A stretch of 64,000 nt of DNA from JBCCCJ01 sp039029315 (GCA_039029315.1 JBCCGK010000058.1:8041-72040); one strand, 5' to 3'. Positions 35,808-45,550 are shown, counted from the first letter of the stretch. Notes: generated by a model not told the origin, from the sequence alone. Made by a program: numbers and translations.

Positions 35808-36159
35808 GAAATGTGACGCTGTGCCTTTAGCGCAAAATTTGTATCGTCAGGATATGAGAGGAAGAACTTGGTGTGGGGAAGTTAGGGAAAAGGTTGAAGG
35901 AGAAAAAATGAAAATTAGAAAAACTGTCTTTCTTCTTATGGAAAAGTGAAAATCCAGCGACCTCAACTTGAGACCATGATTCCCTTATTCAAGTAACTAA
36001 AAAACAGTCTGTTATAACTTTAGACAGAAACAAAGCGGGAAATCTTGTCGACTTTTGATCACCATGCTTACATGATGAATGGGTAGGGAAAATAAAATTT
36101 CCCCTACCCATTCATCAATGGTTAAGGGAATGGAGGTAACATTCGTATTCAGTTTCTTA
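35808..36159. other. 352-bp intergenic region upstream of DUF1800, with a strong hairpin
   Basis: No gene is seen here. The notable content is a 45-bp near-perfect hairpin at 36073-36117 (listed separately) and AT-rich sequence that should contain the DUF1800 promoter. The right border is a copy of the MITE-like element. Confidence 0.4.
36073..36117. repeat. Near-perfect 21-bp inverted repeat with 3-nt loop
   Basis: TGATGAATGGGTAGGG AAAAT (36073-36093), loop AAA, then ATTT CCCCTACCCATTCATCA (36097-36117) pair at 20 of 21 positions. It is not followed by a T-run on either strand. It is 266 bp upstream of the DUF1800 start and 40 bp from the MITE copy. It could be a transcription barrier, a small-RNA hairpin or a protein-binding cruciform. 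Confidence 0.75.
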
Positions 36160-36323
36160 GAGACTGTTTGGAAATCTGTGCTGAGAATTTTTAGGATGTA
36201 TTTTTTTCTTAGACAAGGCTCTTTTTCGTTCACATAGTGGAGCTATGAGAACAAAAAAAGCCGCCGGATGAGGAAAAAAGACGCATACAAAAAATAAGTG
36301 ACAGATGTTCAAACAGTCTCTTA
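36157..36323. mobile_element. MITE-like palindromic element, copy 2 (161 bp plus TTA duplications)
   Basis: The element spans 36160-36320 with TTA on each side (36157-36159, 36321-36323). Its ends are GAGACTGTTTGGAAATCTGT and ACAGATGTTCAAACAGTCTC. It has exactly the same length as copy 1 and the same palindromic core (CATAGTGGAGCTATG). The right TTA coincides with the stop codon (TAA on the minus strand) of a small membrane-protein frame. Confidence 0.8.
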
Positions 36324-36497
36324 CCACTCGGGACAATCCTCACACCGCCGATCCCGGCAGCAGCGATCCTGTCGACCACGGCGGTACCGGCGCGGTGGTG
36401 GATCATATCGGTCATTCTGATCCAGACCATCATCCCCGCCGCCCCAGAAGAGAGAAACCAAAACCCAGAGAACAACAAAAACGACGAAAATTTCCAT
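36321..36497 (-). CDS. Small membrane protein with Arg/Asp/Cys-rich tail (hypothetical)
   Basis: A 58-codon frame beginning MEIFVVFVVLWVLVSLFWGGG, which would form one transmembrane helix, followed by a hydrophilic tail rich in Asp, Arg, Tyr and Cys (RYDPPPRRYRRGRQ, DRRCEDCPEW). Such tails are seen in small Bacteroidota membrane proteins. The stop codon TAA is the TTA target duplication of the adjoining MITE copy. There are no homologues I can name, and the alternative is a chance frame. Confidence 0.4.
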   Translation of the reverse strand: MEIFVVFVVLWVLVSLFWGGGDDGLDQNDRYDPPPRRYRRGRQDRCCRDRRCEDCPEW

Positions 36498-36779
36498 ACA
36501 AAAAACGATCAATAGGTTTGAGCAGGTAAAACGAGAAGGACAAACAAGGAGTCCGGGACAAAAATGGGGAAAGACCATCCCGGATCAAGATCGTCGTATA
36601 AGGGCTTACAGCCTCCAAAATCGCTACGTATGCCTCTCCTCAGCGGCCCTAGGGAAGCCCTGGCCTGTGGCATGAGGAGATATGAAATACGGATTTTCTG
36701 CAAAATGGTTTCTTTATCAGAAAAATTGTATACTTCAAAAATGATTGATGCCCCAAAAACGGGGTTCATGGAAGAAGAT

Positions 36780-37562
36780 ATGAAGCTCTCTGCACTGATT
36801 GTTGATGATGAAGCCTCTGGAAGAGAAAACCTCGCTCACCTGTTGCATACATATTGCCCGGAAATTGACGTCTTGGATCTGGCCGACTCTGGCGAGTCTG
36901 CACGCTTGATGGTGGAAGCATATCAGCCTGATGTGGTCTTTCTGGATATCCATATGCCACAGATGGATGGATTTGCTTTTCTGGATTCCTTGTCAGACAG
37001 GAGTTTCTCAGTAGTCATCGTCACGGCTCACGACACATACGGAATTCGTGCAGTCAAAGCCAGCGCAGTGGATTATCTGCTGAAACCCTTGAGTATACAA
37101 GAACTGAAGGAGGCCGTCGCCAAATTGCTGGAAGTACATCGGATCAAGAGTTCCGACCCGAATTTGCAGCAGAATTATGAAGAGTCAGTCAATGAATTAG
37201 TGAAAAGCCTACTCGAACAAAAGGCCCCGCAAAAATTGACTTTGCCACATTCGCATGGGTTCTCATTGGTAGACATGTCAGACATCATTCGGCTGGAAGC
37301 AGATGACAACTATACATGGGTATATGTACAGGAAATGTCCCCCATTCATATGCCTCGAACCATGAAGTATGTCGAGAGCATCCTCAAGGGAGATGTATTT
37401 ATGCGGATTCACCGCTCTCATATCATCAATTTGTCCTACCTAAAAACCTTTAGCAAATCCGAAGGAGGCTATGTGATGATGGAAGATGGCTCACGGGTTC
37501 CGATTTCCCGGCGGAGGCTCCCTCGATTTCTGGATCGGATCAATGGCAGAACCAATAATTAG
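36780..37562 (+). CDS. LytTR-family response regulator
   Basis: A 260-residue transcription factor with an N-terminal receiver domain and a C-terminal LytTR DNA-binding domain. The ATG at 36780 (MKLSALIVDDE) is chosen because the receiver begins immediately; 72 upstream open codons look non-coding. The acidic pocket is VDDE at 8-11, the phosphoacceptor Asp56 lies in VVFLDIHMPQMDG, and the conserved Lys in DYLLKPLS. The LytTR domain follows (about 150-255; DIIRLEADDNYTWVY, MRIHRSHIINLSYLKTF, VPISRRRLPRF). The partner sensor kinase gene starts 11 bp downstream, so the two form an operon. Confidence 0.95.
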   Translation: MKLSALIVDDEASGRENLAHLLHTYCPEIDVLDLADSGESARLMVEAYQPDVVFLDIHMPQMDGFAFLDSLSDRSFSVVIVTAHDTYGIRAVKASAVDYLLKPLSIQELKEAVAKLLEVHRIKSSDPNLQQNYEESVNELVKSLLEQKAPQKLTLPHSHGFSLVDMSDIIRLEADDNYTWVYVQEMSPIHMPRTMKYVESILKGDVFMRIHRSHIINLSYLKTFSKSEGGYVMMEDGSRVPISRRRLPRFLDRINGRTNN

Positions 37563-37573
37563 CATTACAATCC

Positions 37574-40555
37574 ATGAGGATACTCCTGTTGATATATTGT
37601 CTGTTGCTGAGTGAGGTGCTAATGGCTCAACGATGGATCACCCGACAATATAACATACAGGACGGCCTGCCAAACTCTAATGTATTCTATGTCTATCAGG
37701 ATCAGGAAGGACTAATCTGGCTGGGTACAGATAATGGACTGGCCAGTTTTGATGGATTTCAGGTCGAAACAATCGGTACAGAAGATGGATTGTTAGGACC
37801 ACATATTACCGGGATAACCGAGAACCTTCAAGATGAACTCCTGGTTGGGAGTTATCGCCGAGGAATAAACATCCTTCGACAGGGAGTGGTGATACCGCCA
37901 GACTCTTCTTCTCAGATGTGTCCATTTGGATATGATCTGATTCAGCTAGGAGAGAAAACAGCATTCAGTTCAGCCAGTACCCTGTATATCAAGTCTTCCA
38001 CTGGCATACAGCAGATTGGACTCCGACCTACGCTCAATACACACTTTGGAAAAAACTACAATCAATCCTTCTCTTTTCATGTCAATATCGCTCCATATTC
38101 GGAGAAAGAAAGCTTGCTTGTGGGATGTCTGGGAGGCCTATTTTTGTATAAAGATCAGGAGTTGAAGACCTTTTGTGATTCCCTCTTTTGGAATCTGCCA
38201 GTTTACAGTATGTATGAGACTCAGCAAGGAGACCTCTGGGTCGGCTCATTCGGGAAGCTACTGCATATTCGGGACTGCGAAGTGATGGCAACCTATACAG
38301 AAGGGATTCCCGCAGACAAGTGGGTCCATCGAATTCTGCAAGACCAAAAGGGCAATCTATGGATATCTGTCAATGGATATGGCTTGTGTGAACTCAATCG
38401 GAGCCAATCACGAGTGGATTTTTTGGGAGAAAGATTGAATATTGGCCATACAGATGTCAATTATTTGATGGAGGATAAGGAAGGAAACATCTGGATCGCT
38501 ACGAATGGGCAAGGAGTGCTCATGATTGCCTACTCAGATTTTCAATTTTTTGACTCGGAACAAGGACTGAAAGGGAGCCAGATCACAGCCCTCGCGCAAA
38601 GTCCTGATGGGAAATTGTATGTCGGTACGCACAAAGGCTTGTTTCTTAAGCGTGGAAATCATTTTGACAGAATACAACTCTTTGATTCCCCTGGGGATGC
38701 ATATGTATTCGACCTGGAGTATGTAGAAGGATTGGGAATGGTGGTAGCAGCCCGGATGTCTACATCTCTGAGCTCATCCTATGTCAGGCGGATTTCTGAC
38801 GAAATATTGCTGATCCAATCCTACACCTGCTTAAGTATGGGAAACAACTCACTTCTGTATCAAGGGATTGATTATGATCAGCCAATTACCATTGCGAAAA
38901 TCGAAGCTGATCGGTCGTTGATAGAAAGTAGAAATATTTCTTTTCCTTCTCTGGAAAAACAACAGGCCTACCGAATTCAGAAACTATTTGCGGATGATAA
39001 AGGACGGGTCTGGATCGCTACGCGCTCTCATGGCTTATGGATGTTGCCTAATTTGGAGGCCAATGTAACAGGGGAAGAAACAGAAGACATTGTTCCGCCA
39101 TCTATCCGGCAAAGGAGCATACGAGATTTTCTATCCGTGTCAGATTCTTTGTACTGGATCGCTACCGAAAACGGCCTGGGGAAATGGGAATCAGAATCCT
39201 GGAAATTCTTTGGGGAAGCTGATGGCTTAGGCGCCAATTATTGTTCTTCTCTTGTGTTGGACGAGGACGGAGGGGTGTGGATTGGGACAGCAAGAGGACT
39301 GAGCTATTATCAAGCAGGAGAATTTATGACATTGGGTCCTGAAGAGGGACTCGCTTCGCCAGAAATTCATGCCCTACACCTGGACAGAGCTGGAAATGGA
39401 ATCTGGATTGGAACGGGTAATGGCCTGTATTTCCTCCCATTTCATTCCTCTTTTTCTTCTCGATCCCAGGTATCCCATACCATCATCACTCACTTATCCT
39501 CCAGGGACTCTGTGTATCGATATCCTGAGGATTTGGTGTTGGCTGGGGAGGAATCGGATTTGGAAATTCGATTCAGAAGTCTCTTCTATCGACATCCTGA
39601 TCAGGTGGTCTATCAATATCGGTTGGCAAACAGACAACAACAGTGGAAGACGACCAGAACCCCTCGGATTGAATATGCTTCCCTCGCAGATGGCCTCTAT
39701 GACTTCGAGGTGAGGGCCTCCCTCAACCGGGGGAAGTGGAGTGAGCCTGACAAGCTGCATTTTCGAATAAAATCTCCCTTCTGGAAGACCTTTTGGTTTT
39801 ATCTGATACTTGCCTTGGCTCTGGTAGTGATGGTTATTCTTCTGGCCAGATGGAGAATTCGAGGAATCAGGCAAACGGAAAGAGAAAAAAGAGATTTGAG
39901 GAATCAGATTTATGAGTTGGAACAAAAGGCATTGGGAGCCATGATGAATCCGCATTTCATTTTCAATTCACTCAACTCCATCCAACATTATCTCAATCTC
40001 TATGACAAAGAAGCGGCCAATGAGTACTTGGCCAAGTTTGCCCGCCTGGTTCGTATGAATATGGAGGTGGCCCAACAGTCCCTGACGCCGCTGGATGAAG
40101 AACTTTATCGCCTTCAACTCTACCTTTCGCTTGAACAAATGCGGTTTGGAGATCAATTCGAATATGATATTCAGATCGATCCAGAGTTAGATCCAGAAGA
40201 GATTGAACTGCCAAGCATGATCATTCAGCCCTTTGTAGAGAATGCTATTTGGCATGGAATCTTGCCCGCCAAGCGTTCAGGCAAGATTCTGATACATGTG
40301 TCTAATTCCTCCGAGCAGATGGTTCGGATCTGCATCGATGACAATGGCGTAGGAATCAAGCAGGACTCTATGTCTGCTGACAACCGGACAAAATCTTCGC
40401 ATATCTCCAGAGGCATGGAAATCACCAAAGAAAGACTTCGATTGTTTTCACCTCAATCACAATTGACAGTTCGACCCTTGCTGACAGAGGAGGGACGCTC
40501 CGCCGGAACACAGGTAGAGATCTACATCCCTTTGGAGGAGACAAATATTCGATAA
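37574..40555 (+). CDS. LytS-like sensor histidine kinase with Reg_prop beta-propeller sensor
   Basis: A 993-residue membrane sensor. A signal peptide (MRILLLIYCLLLSEVLMAQ) leads to a periplasmic two-bladed-propeller region of Reg_prop repeats (GLIWLGTDNGLASFDG, NIWIATNGQGVL, GVWIGTARGLSYY, GIWIGTGNGLYFL) and a Y_Y_Y domain (about 660-735). A transmembrane helix follows at about 740-760 (FYLILALALVVMVILLA). The cytoplasmic His_kinase domain has MMNPHFIFNSLNSIQHYL with His794 and QPFVENAIWHG, and ends in an ATPase domain (IDDNGVGIK). It pairs with the LytTR regulator just upstream. The ligand is unknown. Its 3' end overlaps the convergent CHAT gene by 34 bp. Confidence 0.93.
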   Translation: MRILLLIYCLLLSEVLMAQRWITRQYNIQDGLPNSNVFYVYQDQEGLIWLGTDNGLASFDGFQVETIGTEDGLLGPHITGITENLQDELLVGSYRRGINILRQGVVIPPDSSSQMCPFGYDLIQLGEKTAFSSASTLYIKSSTGIQQIGLRPTLNTHFGKNYNQSFSFHVNIAPYSEKESLLVGCLGGLFLYKDQELKTFCDSLFWNLPVYSMYETQQGDLWVGSFGKLLHIRDCEVMATYTEGIPADKWVHRILQDQKGNLWISVNGYGLCELNRSQSRVDFLGERLNIGHTDVNYLMEDKEGNIWIATNGQGVLMIAYSDFQFFDSEQGLKGSQITALAQSPDGKLYVGTHKGLFLKRGNHFDRIQLFDSPGDAYVFDLEYVEGLGMVVAARMSTSLSSSYVRRISDEILLIQSYTCLSMGNNSLLYQGIDYDQPITIAKIEADRSLIESRNISFPSLEKQQAYRIQKLFADDKGRVWIATRSHGLWMLPNLEANVTGEETEDIVPPSIRQRSIRDFLSVSDSLYWIATENGLGKWESESWKFFGEADGLGANYCSSLVLDEDGGVWIGTARGLSYYQAGEFMTLGPEEGLASPEIHALHLDRAGNGIWIGTGNGLYFLPFHSSFSSRSQVSHTIITHLSSRDSVYRYPEDLVLAGEESDLEIRFRSLFYRHPDQVVYQYRLANRQQQWKTTRTPRIEYASLADGLYDFEVRASLNRGKWSEPDKLHFRIKSPFWKTFWFYLILALALVVMVILLARWRIRGIRQTEREKRDLRNQIYELEQKALGAMMNPHFIFNSLNSIQHYLNLYDKEAANEYLAKFARLVRMNMEVAQQSLTPLDEELYRLQLYLSLEQMRFGDQFEYDIQIDPELDPEEIELPSMIIQPFVENAIWHGILPAKRSGKILIHVSNSSEQMVRICIDDNGVGIKQDSMSADNRTKSSHISRGMEITKERLRLFSPQSQLTVRPLLTEEGRSAGTQVEIYIPLEETNIR

Positions 40556-43332
40556 GCTCCATAGCCCACAAGTGCCAATCCTCCTATACCAAGCAAAAGG
40601 AACCAGGCAATATGTGTCTGAACATCAATCGGATCAGTATTTCCTACTACATCGAACGTAGCCCAAAAGTATGGATGGGCAAGTGGGCTGTTGGGAGCTT
40701 GGTCGATATACCTCAATTGGGCCTGCTGCATGGCTTCATCCAGCGGATTCCCAGCTTCTATTGCTTCAAAAAAGTCTAACATCAACTGGCTGGATGCCAC
40801 ATCATCTACCTTCCAAAGACTGATGACCTGACTCCTACATCCAGCATAGGCAAAGGCCCGGGCGAGACTCATGACCCCTTCCCCTTTGGCGATTTCTCCC
40901 CAACCAGAATTACACGCACTCAAGACTACAAGATCTGCAGGTAAACGAAGATTGAAGAGTTCTGTCATGCTAAGGATATTGTCTTCGGTCCCGGTAGAGT
41001 GATTGAATACCAATTGGGATTCCAATTCATTGTTTTCCTTAAAGACTGAATGCATGGCCAAATGAAGAATCTGATAGTTGGGGGCGTGCCTGAGAAAATT
41101 CTCTTTGGTGGCTTCCTGTCCCAAAAATGCTTTCCCGGCAAAAATCTGATTGGCTTGTTCTACTTCTTGTCTGGCCATAGGGATATCCATGAGATTATCC
41201 CTGGATTGCGCGATTTGTGAAGGAGAGTAGGTCGGTGCAAATCCTCCATAGGATTGGCCAGAGGCCAGATGATGAGAAGGATTGTCCTTCATCGCAAGGG
41301 TAGAAGAATAGGCATAAGAGATGGAAAACTGATTCAGGAGATAAGCACACTTTCTGAAATCTTGAGTCTGATCGAGATTGATGTGAGAAACCAGTGCACT
41401 AAATGGAACAAAATTGATCACTCCGTCTGGTATGATCAATAACTGATCAATGCCTGACATCTCTATGTTGTATTGCCCCAACAATAGGTCATATAATTCT
41501 AAACTTGATTGTTGGTACTGGCTCAATCGCTCTTCAGCCTCTTTTTGCCCTTCCATCGTAGTGATCTGAAAGGGATTCTCCAGATTGACTTCTGCCCTGA
41601 AAGTTGAGATCTTTTGTGAGAGGAGAGAAAAAGAAGGCAGCTTGTGGAAGGAAACAGAATCTGTTGTGAGAAAAAATGCAAATACATGCTCTTCTCCCAT
41701 AAAATATTCCACCAACAACTTTCTATCCGCTAGTTGTGCCTGAACCTCTGAGATGGATACGGGGGAGATATCATATTTTAACTCATAATAGGCTGGGAAT
41801 TCCTCCTCGATATGCGCCAGAAGCGAATCATAACTTGCCTGAATATCGATGATTTGGTCATGTAAATCTGGACTCTTCTCCTCAGATGCTTCCTCCTGCC
41901 GAAGGTTTTCTTTGGCTTCGAACAAGCGTTGTTTGAGAGATTGTTCCATCTCCCGCAATTCTGGAGGAATCCCGGCGAACAAGCGAGCATTTTCTGCTTG
42001 CAGACCTTCCAGCAGGAGGATAGCTTTGCCTTTTTCCGCCAACTCAAATGCAATCCTTTGATAGGATGTTGAGCCGGTTTGGCGATAAAGATTATAAGCC
42101 GCATGAATTCCACCTTCATAGATCGGAAGGGTATTGTTGGCAAGGATTCGCTTGTCCAAATCCGAGAATCCCAAACGAAAGGTATCTATCACCTGAGCAG
42201 CCAACAGATAGGTCTTCAGGGCAAATGTCAGCGCCTGATCATTGGAAGTCTTGATTCCAAATGCCTGGTAATAATTGGCTTTTTGGGCCAGTAACTCAAG
42301 GTATTTAGGAGATTTTCCAAGAAGACTTTTTGCCTCGAAGAAGGAGGGATTGCGAAACAGCAGACTGTCAGGTTTCAATGACTCATCTGGCGCAAATGCC
42401 CAATGGATATAGGCAAGGCCAGAGCGATATTCTCCTTGTCGTATTTGATTTGCGCCATAATTACTCTTGATCAATGCCACATAAGGATGATGCTTGCCAA
42501 GGGTAGGGAGGAGAACTTCCAGCGCCTTTTTGTAATGAGAATTGGCAAGTGCGATCTTGTTGAGATCTTCGAGGACCTTGGCGATGTTGTTGTGGGCCAA
42601 TCCTATTTTGGGATGCATATTGTCCAGGAACTGCTGGCGAATCTGGAGGGTTTTCTCATAGTTTGTCAGCGCTTTTTCTGGCTGATCCAGAAAGACATAA
42701 CAGTAAGCGAGATTGTTGTAACTCTCATCTATTTTGAGAGGAAGGGAAAGGGGGAATTTCTTTCTGGTCTCCAATCCTTTTTGCAAATAGGGGATGGCTT
42801 CTTCATATTTTTCGAGTTTGACCTGAATTGATCCCAGATTGTGATTCAAGGCAGCGATCATGAGTAAGGGAGGCTCTTCCTGTTTTTCGCAGACGGCAAT
42901 CGCTTTTTGGAAATAGAGGATCCCTTTTTCGTATTGTCCAAGTTCAATGAGTGAGCTGGCGATATTGTTGAAGCAACTGGCGAATTCTAGGTGATGTTCT
43001 GGCAAATGCGGGCTGGCCGTTTCCACGGTTTCAAACATGACCTCCAGCGATTTCTCATTCTCGGATAGCTTGAAGTACGCTTCGCCAAGTAGATTTTGCG
43101 AATAAAGATAGTTGACCCAATCTTCCATATTGATACAAGTAGCGGCACTTTGGGTTGCTGCTTCCGCGACCTTATCATATTGACCTTTTTGGATATAGAT
43201 ATTGATGCTGTCAATGATAACAGCGACTTTTCTGAAAGAGTCCAGGTTAAAATTGGCTTGGGTTTCCTGACTCAGCGAGATGTTGGAAAAGCAGCTCATC
43301 AAGAGTCCCAGAAGGAATATTCGTCCTTGCAT
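40522..43332 (-). CDS. Exported TPR-CHAT protease-like protein with C-terminal membrane anchor
   Basis: A 936-residue protein from the ATG at 43330-43332, which gives a signal peptide (MQGRIFLLGLLMSCFSNISLS); 38 extra open codons upstream are ignored. Residues 40-330 hold about seven TPR units of the CHAT-associated type (FASCFNNIASSLIELGQYEKG, IALNHN-type). A helical linker (EKGKAILLLEGLQAENARL) precedes the CHAT domain (about 600-900), a caspase-like cysteine peptidase fold with catalytic His761 (LHLAMHSVF) and Cys807 (VVLSACNSGWGE). A transmembrane helix at about 909-930 ends the protein. The protease should therefore be periplasmic and membrane-bound. Targets are unknown. Confidence 0.88.
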   Translation of the reverse strand: MQGRIFLLGLLMSCFSNISLSQETQANFNLDSFRKVAVIIDSINIYIQKGQYDKVAEAATQSAATCINMEDWVNYLYSQNLLGEAYFKLSENEKSLEVMFETVETASPHLPEHHLEFASCFNNIASSLIELGQYEKGILYFQKAIAVCEKQEEPPLLMIAALNHNLGSIQVKLEKYEEAIPYLQKGLETRKKFPLSLPLKIDESYNNLAYCYVFLDQPEKALTNYEKTLQIRQQFLDNMHPKIGLAHNNIAKVLEDLNKIALANSHYKKALEVLLPTLGKHHPYVALIKSNYGANQIRQGEYRSGLAYIHWAFAPDESLKPDSLLFRNPSFFEAKSLLGKSPKYLELLAQKANYYQAFGIKTSNDQALTFALKTYLLAAQVIDTFRLGFSDLDKRILANNTLPIYEGGIHAAYNLYRQTGSTSYQRIAFELAEKGKAILLLEGLQAENARLFAGIPPELREMEQSLKQRLFEAKENLRQEEASEEKSPDLHDQIIDIQASYDSLLAHIEEEFPAYYELKYDISPVSISEVQAQLADRKLLVEYFMGEEHVFAFFLTTDSVSFHKLPSFSLLSQKISTFRAEVNLENPFQITTMEGQKEAEERLSQYQQSSLELYDLLLGQYNIEMSGIDQLLIIPDGVINFVPFSALVSHINLDQTQDFRKCAYLLNQFSISYAYSSTLAMKDNPSHHLASGQSYGGFAPTYSPSQIAQSRDNLMDIPMARQEVEQANQIFAGKAFLGQEATKENFLRHAPNYQILHLAMHSVFKENNELESQLVFNHSTGTEDNILSMTELFNLRLPADLVVLSACNSGWGEIAKGEGVMSLARAFAYAGCRSQVISLWKVDDVASSQLMLDFFEAIEAGNPLDEAMQQAQLRYIDQAPNSPLAHPYFWATFDVVGNTDPIDVQTHIAWFLLLGIGGLALVGYGAYRIFVSSKGM

Positions 43333-43595
43333 AAAGATCTGTTTTGTTCTATTAGCTTCTACCAGGGAAAAGTATTGCATGTGCCACCAGACACGAATAG
43401 TGAAAAATTGTTTACAAGTCAGAGCCAATCTACATAGAGATAGCAACTCTTACCAAGTACCGACTTTATTTTTTACAATCTTAATGTCATTGTTATGAGA
43501 AATGTAACTACAATTCTCGATCTCCTACTAACTGGCTATGTTGTTGGATGCTAAAAAGATGGATGGTCTGATTCAATTCAAGAAATAACCATCAC

Positions 43596-43763
43596 TCAGA
43601 GACTGTTTTGAGATCTGTGCTGAGACTGTTTATGGGATATTTTTTTCTCAGACAAGGCCTTTTTTTGTTCACATACTGGTGCTATGAAAACAAAAAAAGC
43701 TATAGGAGGAGGAAAAAAGACGCATACAAAATAATACGTGTCAGATTTTCAAGCGGTCATTCA
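43596..43763. mobile_element. MITE-like palindromic element, copy 3 (162 bp plus TCA duplications)
   Basis: The element spans 43599-43760, flanked by TCA on both sides (43596-43598, 43761-43763). The left end GAGACTGTTTTGAGATCTGT is intact, while the right end (CAGATTTTCAAGCGGTCAT) has several changes. The core GGCCTTTTTTTGTTCACATA and the right arm match the other copies. A different but still TNA-type duplication supports independent insertion. Confidence 0.75.
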
Positions 43764-44189
43764 GATATCCACAAAGAACCTTCTCCAGTCATGAATGGTG
43801 ACCGGGACTTTGTGTAGAATGGAATCTCATGTTCGTGCCTGAGCTGTATGCGAGCAGTGAGAATGAGAAGATCTCTCCCTGCCATCTGGATTGCTGACAT
43901 GGAATGTGTCCTTATTCAGTGGAATCTGGAGAGACAAAGCTGACAGGAGAAGCATACGTGAGCTCCTGTTGTGTGGATGGCTCCGATTTGGAGCTATGGT
44001 GGAACCTCAACCGCCAGTCCAGAAGGCCCATTCTAAGTGAGAGAAATCTGTCAATTAGATGTTGTTCATATAGGATGAGATGTGAAAAAACATTTAGACC
44101 CGAAGGAAGGTTATTCTGGTTCGCTGGAATAGCCTTTACTGTTGTCTTTCCCTATAGATCTTCAGAAAGAATCCGTAAGAGGAGATCTC
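43764..44189. other. 426-bp intergenic region without a supported gene
   Basis: Between MITE copy 3 and the end of the alpha/beta hydrolase gene. A 115-codon frame at 43904-44251 is Arg- and Cys-rich, has no domain and runs into the hydrolase gene on the opposite strand, so I do not accept it. The remaining upstream part (43333-43595) should hold the CHAT gene promoter. Confidence 0.35.
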
Positions 44190-44876
44190 TTATGAAAAGG
44201 AAATTCCCTGATCTTCCACCCATTTTTTCGCTACTTCTGCCATCTCTGTAAAGATATCAACCGCTACAGTCCTGCTCCGCTTGAGAATTTTATAGCCATG
44301 ATTCCCCGTATCCAGCAGATGAAGTGTCGCAAGATCCCCTAATGAGGCAATCAGAGGTTCAAACAAATCCAATTGCACAAATGTGTCTCTTGTGCCAGTA
44401 AGAAAGAGCATCGGAACCTGAATATCCGCCAGATGAGCAGCCCGTTCTATACCGGGCCTTCCTGGCGCATGTAATGGAAATGAAAAAAAGATTACCCCCT
44501 TTAGGTTCTCAGGGGGATTCTCTGCTGCAATATGAGACGTCATTCTTCCTCCAAAGGAATGTCCTCCTGCAAATATGGGGAGATCTGGCGCAGCAAGCTG
44601 ACCCGCTTCTATCGCCTTCCTTACTGTGGTATAACTCACAAGTTTGCCATCACGTCCTTTGCCACCGCGCTCCATATAGGGAAATTGATACCTGAAAGTT
44701 GCAATGTCTTTTGCTGCAAGTGCTTGTGCGATGGCTTCCATATTGGCGTGATACATCCCGGCTCCGGCACCATGTCCAAGAACCAGCAAGACGCGTGCTG
44801 AATCAGGACGCAAGAGGGCTGCCGAGACTTCGCCTTTTTCAGGAGTAACCAAAAATTTTGACTCAATGATCTGCAT
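44190..44876 (-). CDS. Alpha/beta hydrolase (Tex30/KANL3-like)
   Basis: A 228-residue cytosolic alpha/beta hydrolase. The oxyanion strand LVLGHGAGAGMYH (32-43) is followed by FRYQFPYMERGGK, the nucleophile elbow GGHSFGGRM with Ser107, the acid in FLTGTRDTF and the catalytic His in GNHGYK. This arrangement fits the COG3571/Tex30-KANL3 group of small hydrolases. The natural ester or amide substrate is unknown. It stands alone on the minus strand, 150 bp from the next gene upstream. Confidence 0.87.
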   Translation of the reverse strand: MQIIESKFLVTPEKGEVSAALLRPDSARVLLVLGHGAGAGMYHANMEAIAQALAAKDIATFRYQFPYMERGGKGRDGKLVSYTTVRKAIEAGQLAAPDLPIFAGGHSFGGRMTSHIAAENPPENLKGVIFFSFPLHAPGRPGIERAAHLADIQVPMLFLTGTRDTFVQLDLFEPLIASLGDLATLHLLDTGNHGYKILKRSRTVAVDIFTEMAEVAKKWVEDQGISFS

Positions 44877-45025
44877 AATAAGTGGGTGGACAATATTAGG
44901 GTTGATTTTGGGTATAAGGGAAATAGGGGATATACTGGCTTGATGGGTAAGATGTCTCCCTTTTTTCCCCTATGCCCACTATATCCCTCACAAATAATTG
45001 TGTGCCCTTACTTTGATGGGGACAA

Positions 45026-45550
45026 TTATCTGGAACTCTCTCCCTTGAACGCATCTTCTTTATGCGCAAACAAGATATTGAAAGAAGTCAAGCTTCCATA
45101 AACCCGGGTGATGTATTGTTGCATATGAACTTTTTCCTGCTCACTCAAGCTTTTATTTTTGTTAATGTTCTGCTCCAGGACACGCAAGCGATCTCTGACC
45201 ATGACGATTTTATGAAAAAATGTCTCAATCGGAATCTCTTTTCCTTTCAGTGAGGGATCTCCCGGTTTGAACACAAGAGACCCCCCTTTCCATCTGCTGC
45301 CCATGGTGACATTTTCACTAATGTCGGTCCATTTGCGGAGAATCTGAGTGAGGAGTTTCTCCACATCTCCAATGCTGAGTCGCTGATCTGGTATAGGGGC
45401 CAACTCAATGATGTCGAGGTCTTCAAAGTTCTTGTCGATGGCCTTTTCACCTATGTTGGGAAAAGCAATGTTGTAAAAGGAACGGCTGTTGTCAAGGATA
45501 ATGCCATTGCCGTATTGTGGATGTTTGACGCGAGTACCAATAGATAGCAT
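45026..45550 (-). CDS. Conserved hypothetical protein with N-terminal Tudor/SH3-like barrel
   Basis: A 174-residue cytosolic protein. The N-terminus GTRVKHPQYGNGIILDN resembles the small beta-barrel found at the end of UvrD-type helicases and in CarD/TRCF-type RNA polymerase-binding modules. The C-terminal two thirds are helical (IGDVEKLLTQILRKWTDIS, YITRVYGSLTSFNILF) with MGSRWKGGSLVFKPGDPSL between them. I recognise it as a Bacteroidota-type conserved protein without assigned function; nucleic-acid or polymerase binding is speculation. Confidence 0.7.
   Translation of the reverse strand: MLSIGTRVKHPQYGNGIILDNSRSFYNIAFPNIGEKAIDKNFEDLDIIELAPIPDQRLSIGDVEKLLTQILRKWTDISENVTMGSRWKGGSLVFKPGDPSLKGKEIPIETFFHKIVMVRDRLRVLEQNINKNKSLSEQEKVHMQQYITRVYGSLTSFNILFAHKEDAFKGESSR

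Noticed and set aside
43904..44251. 115-codon plus-strand frame rich in Arg and Cys
   Set aside because: No domain, no typical Bacteroidota composition, and it runs into the well-supported hydrolase gene on the other strand.
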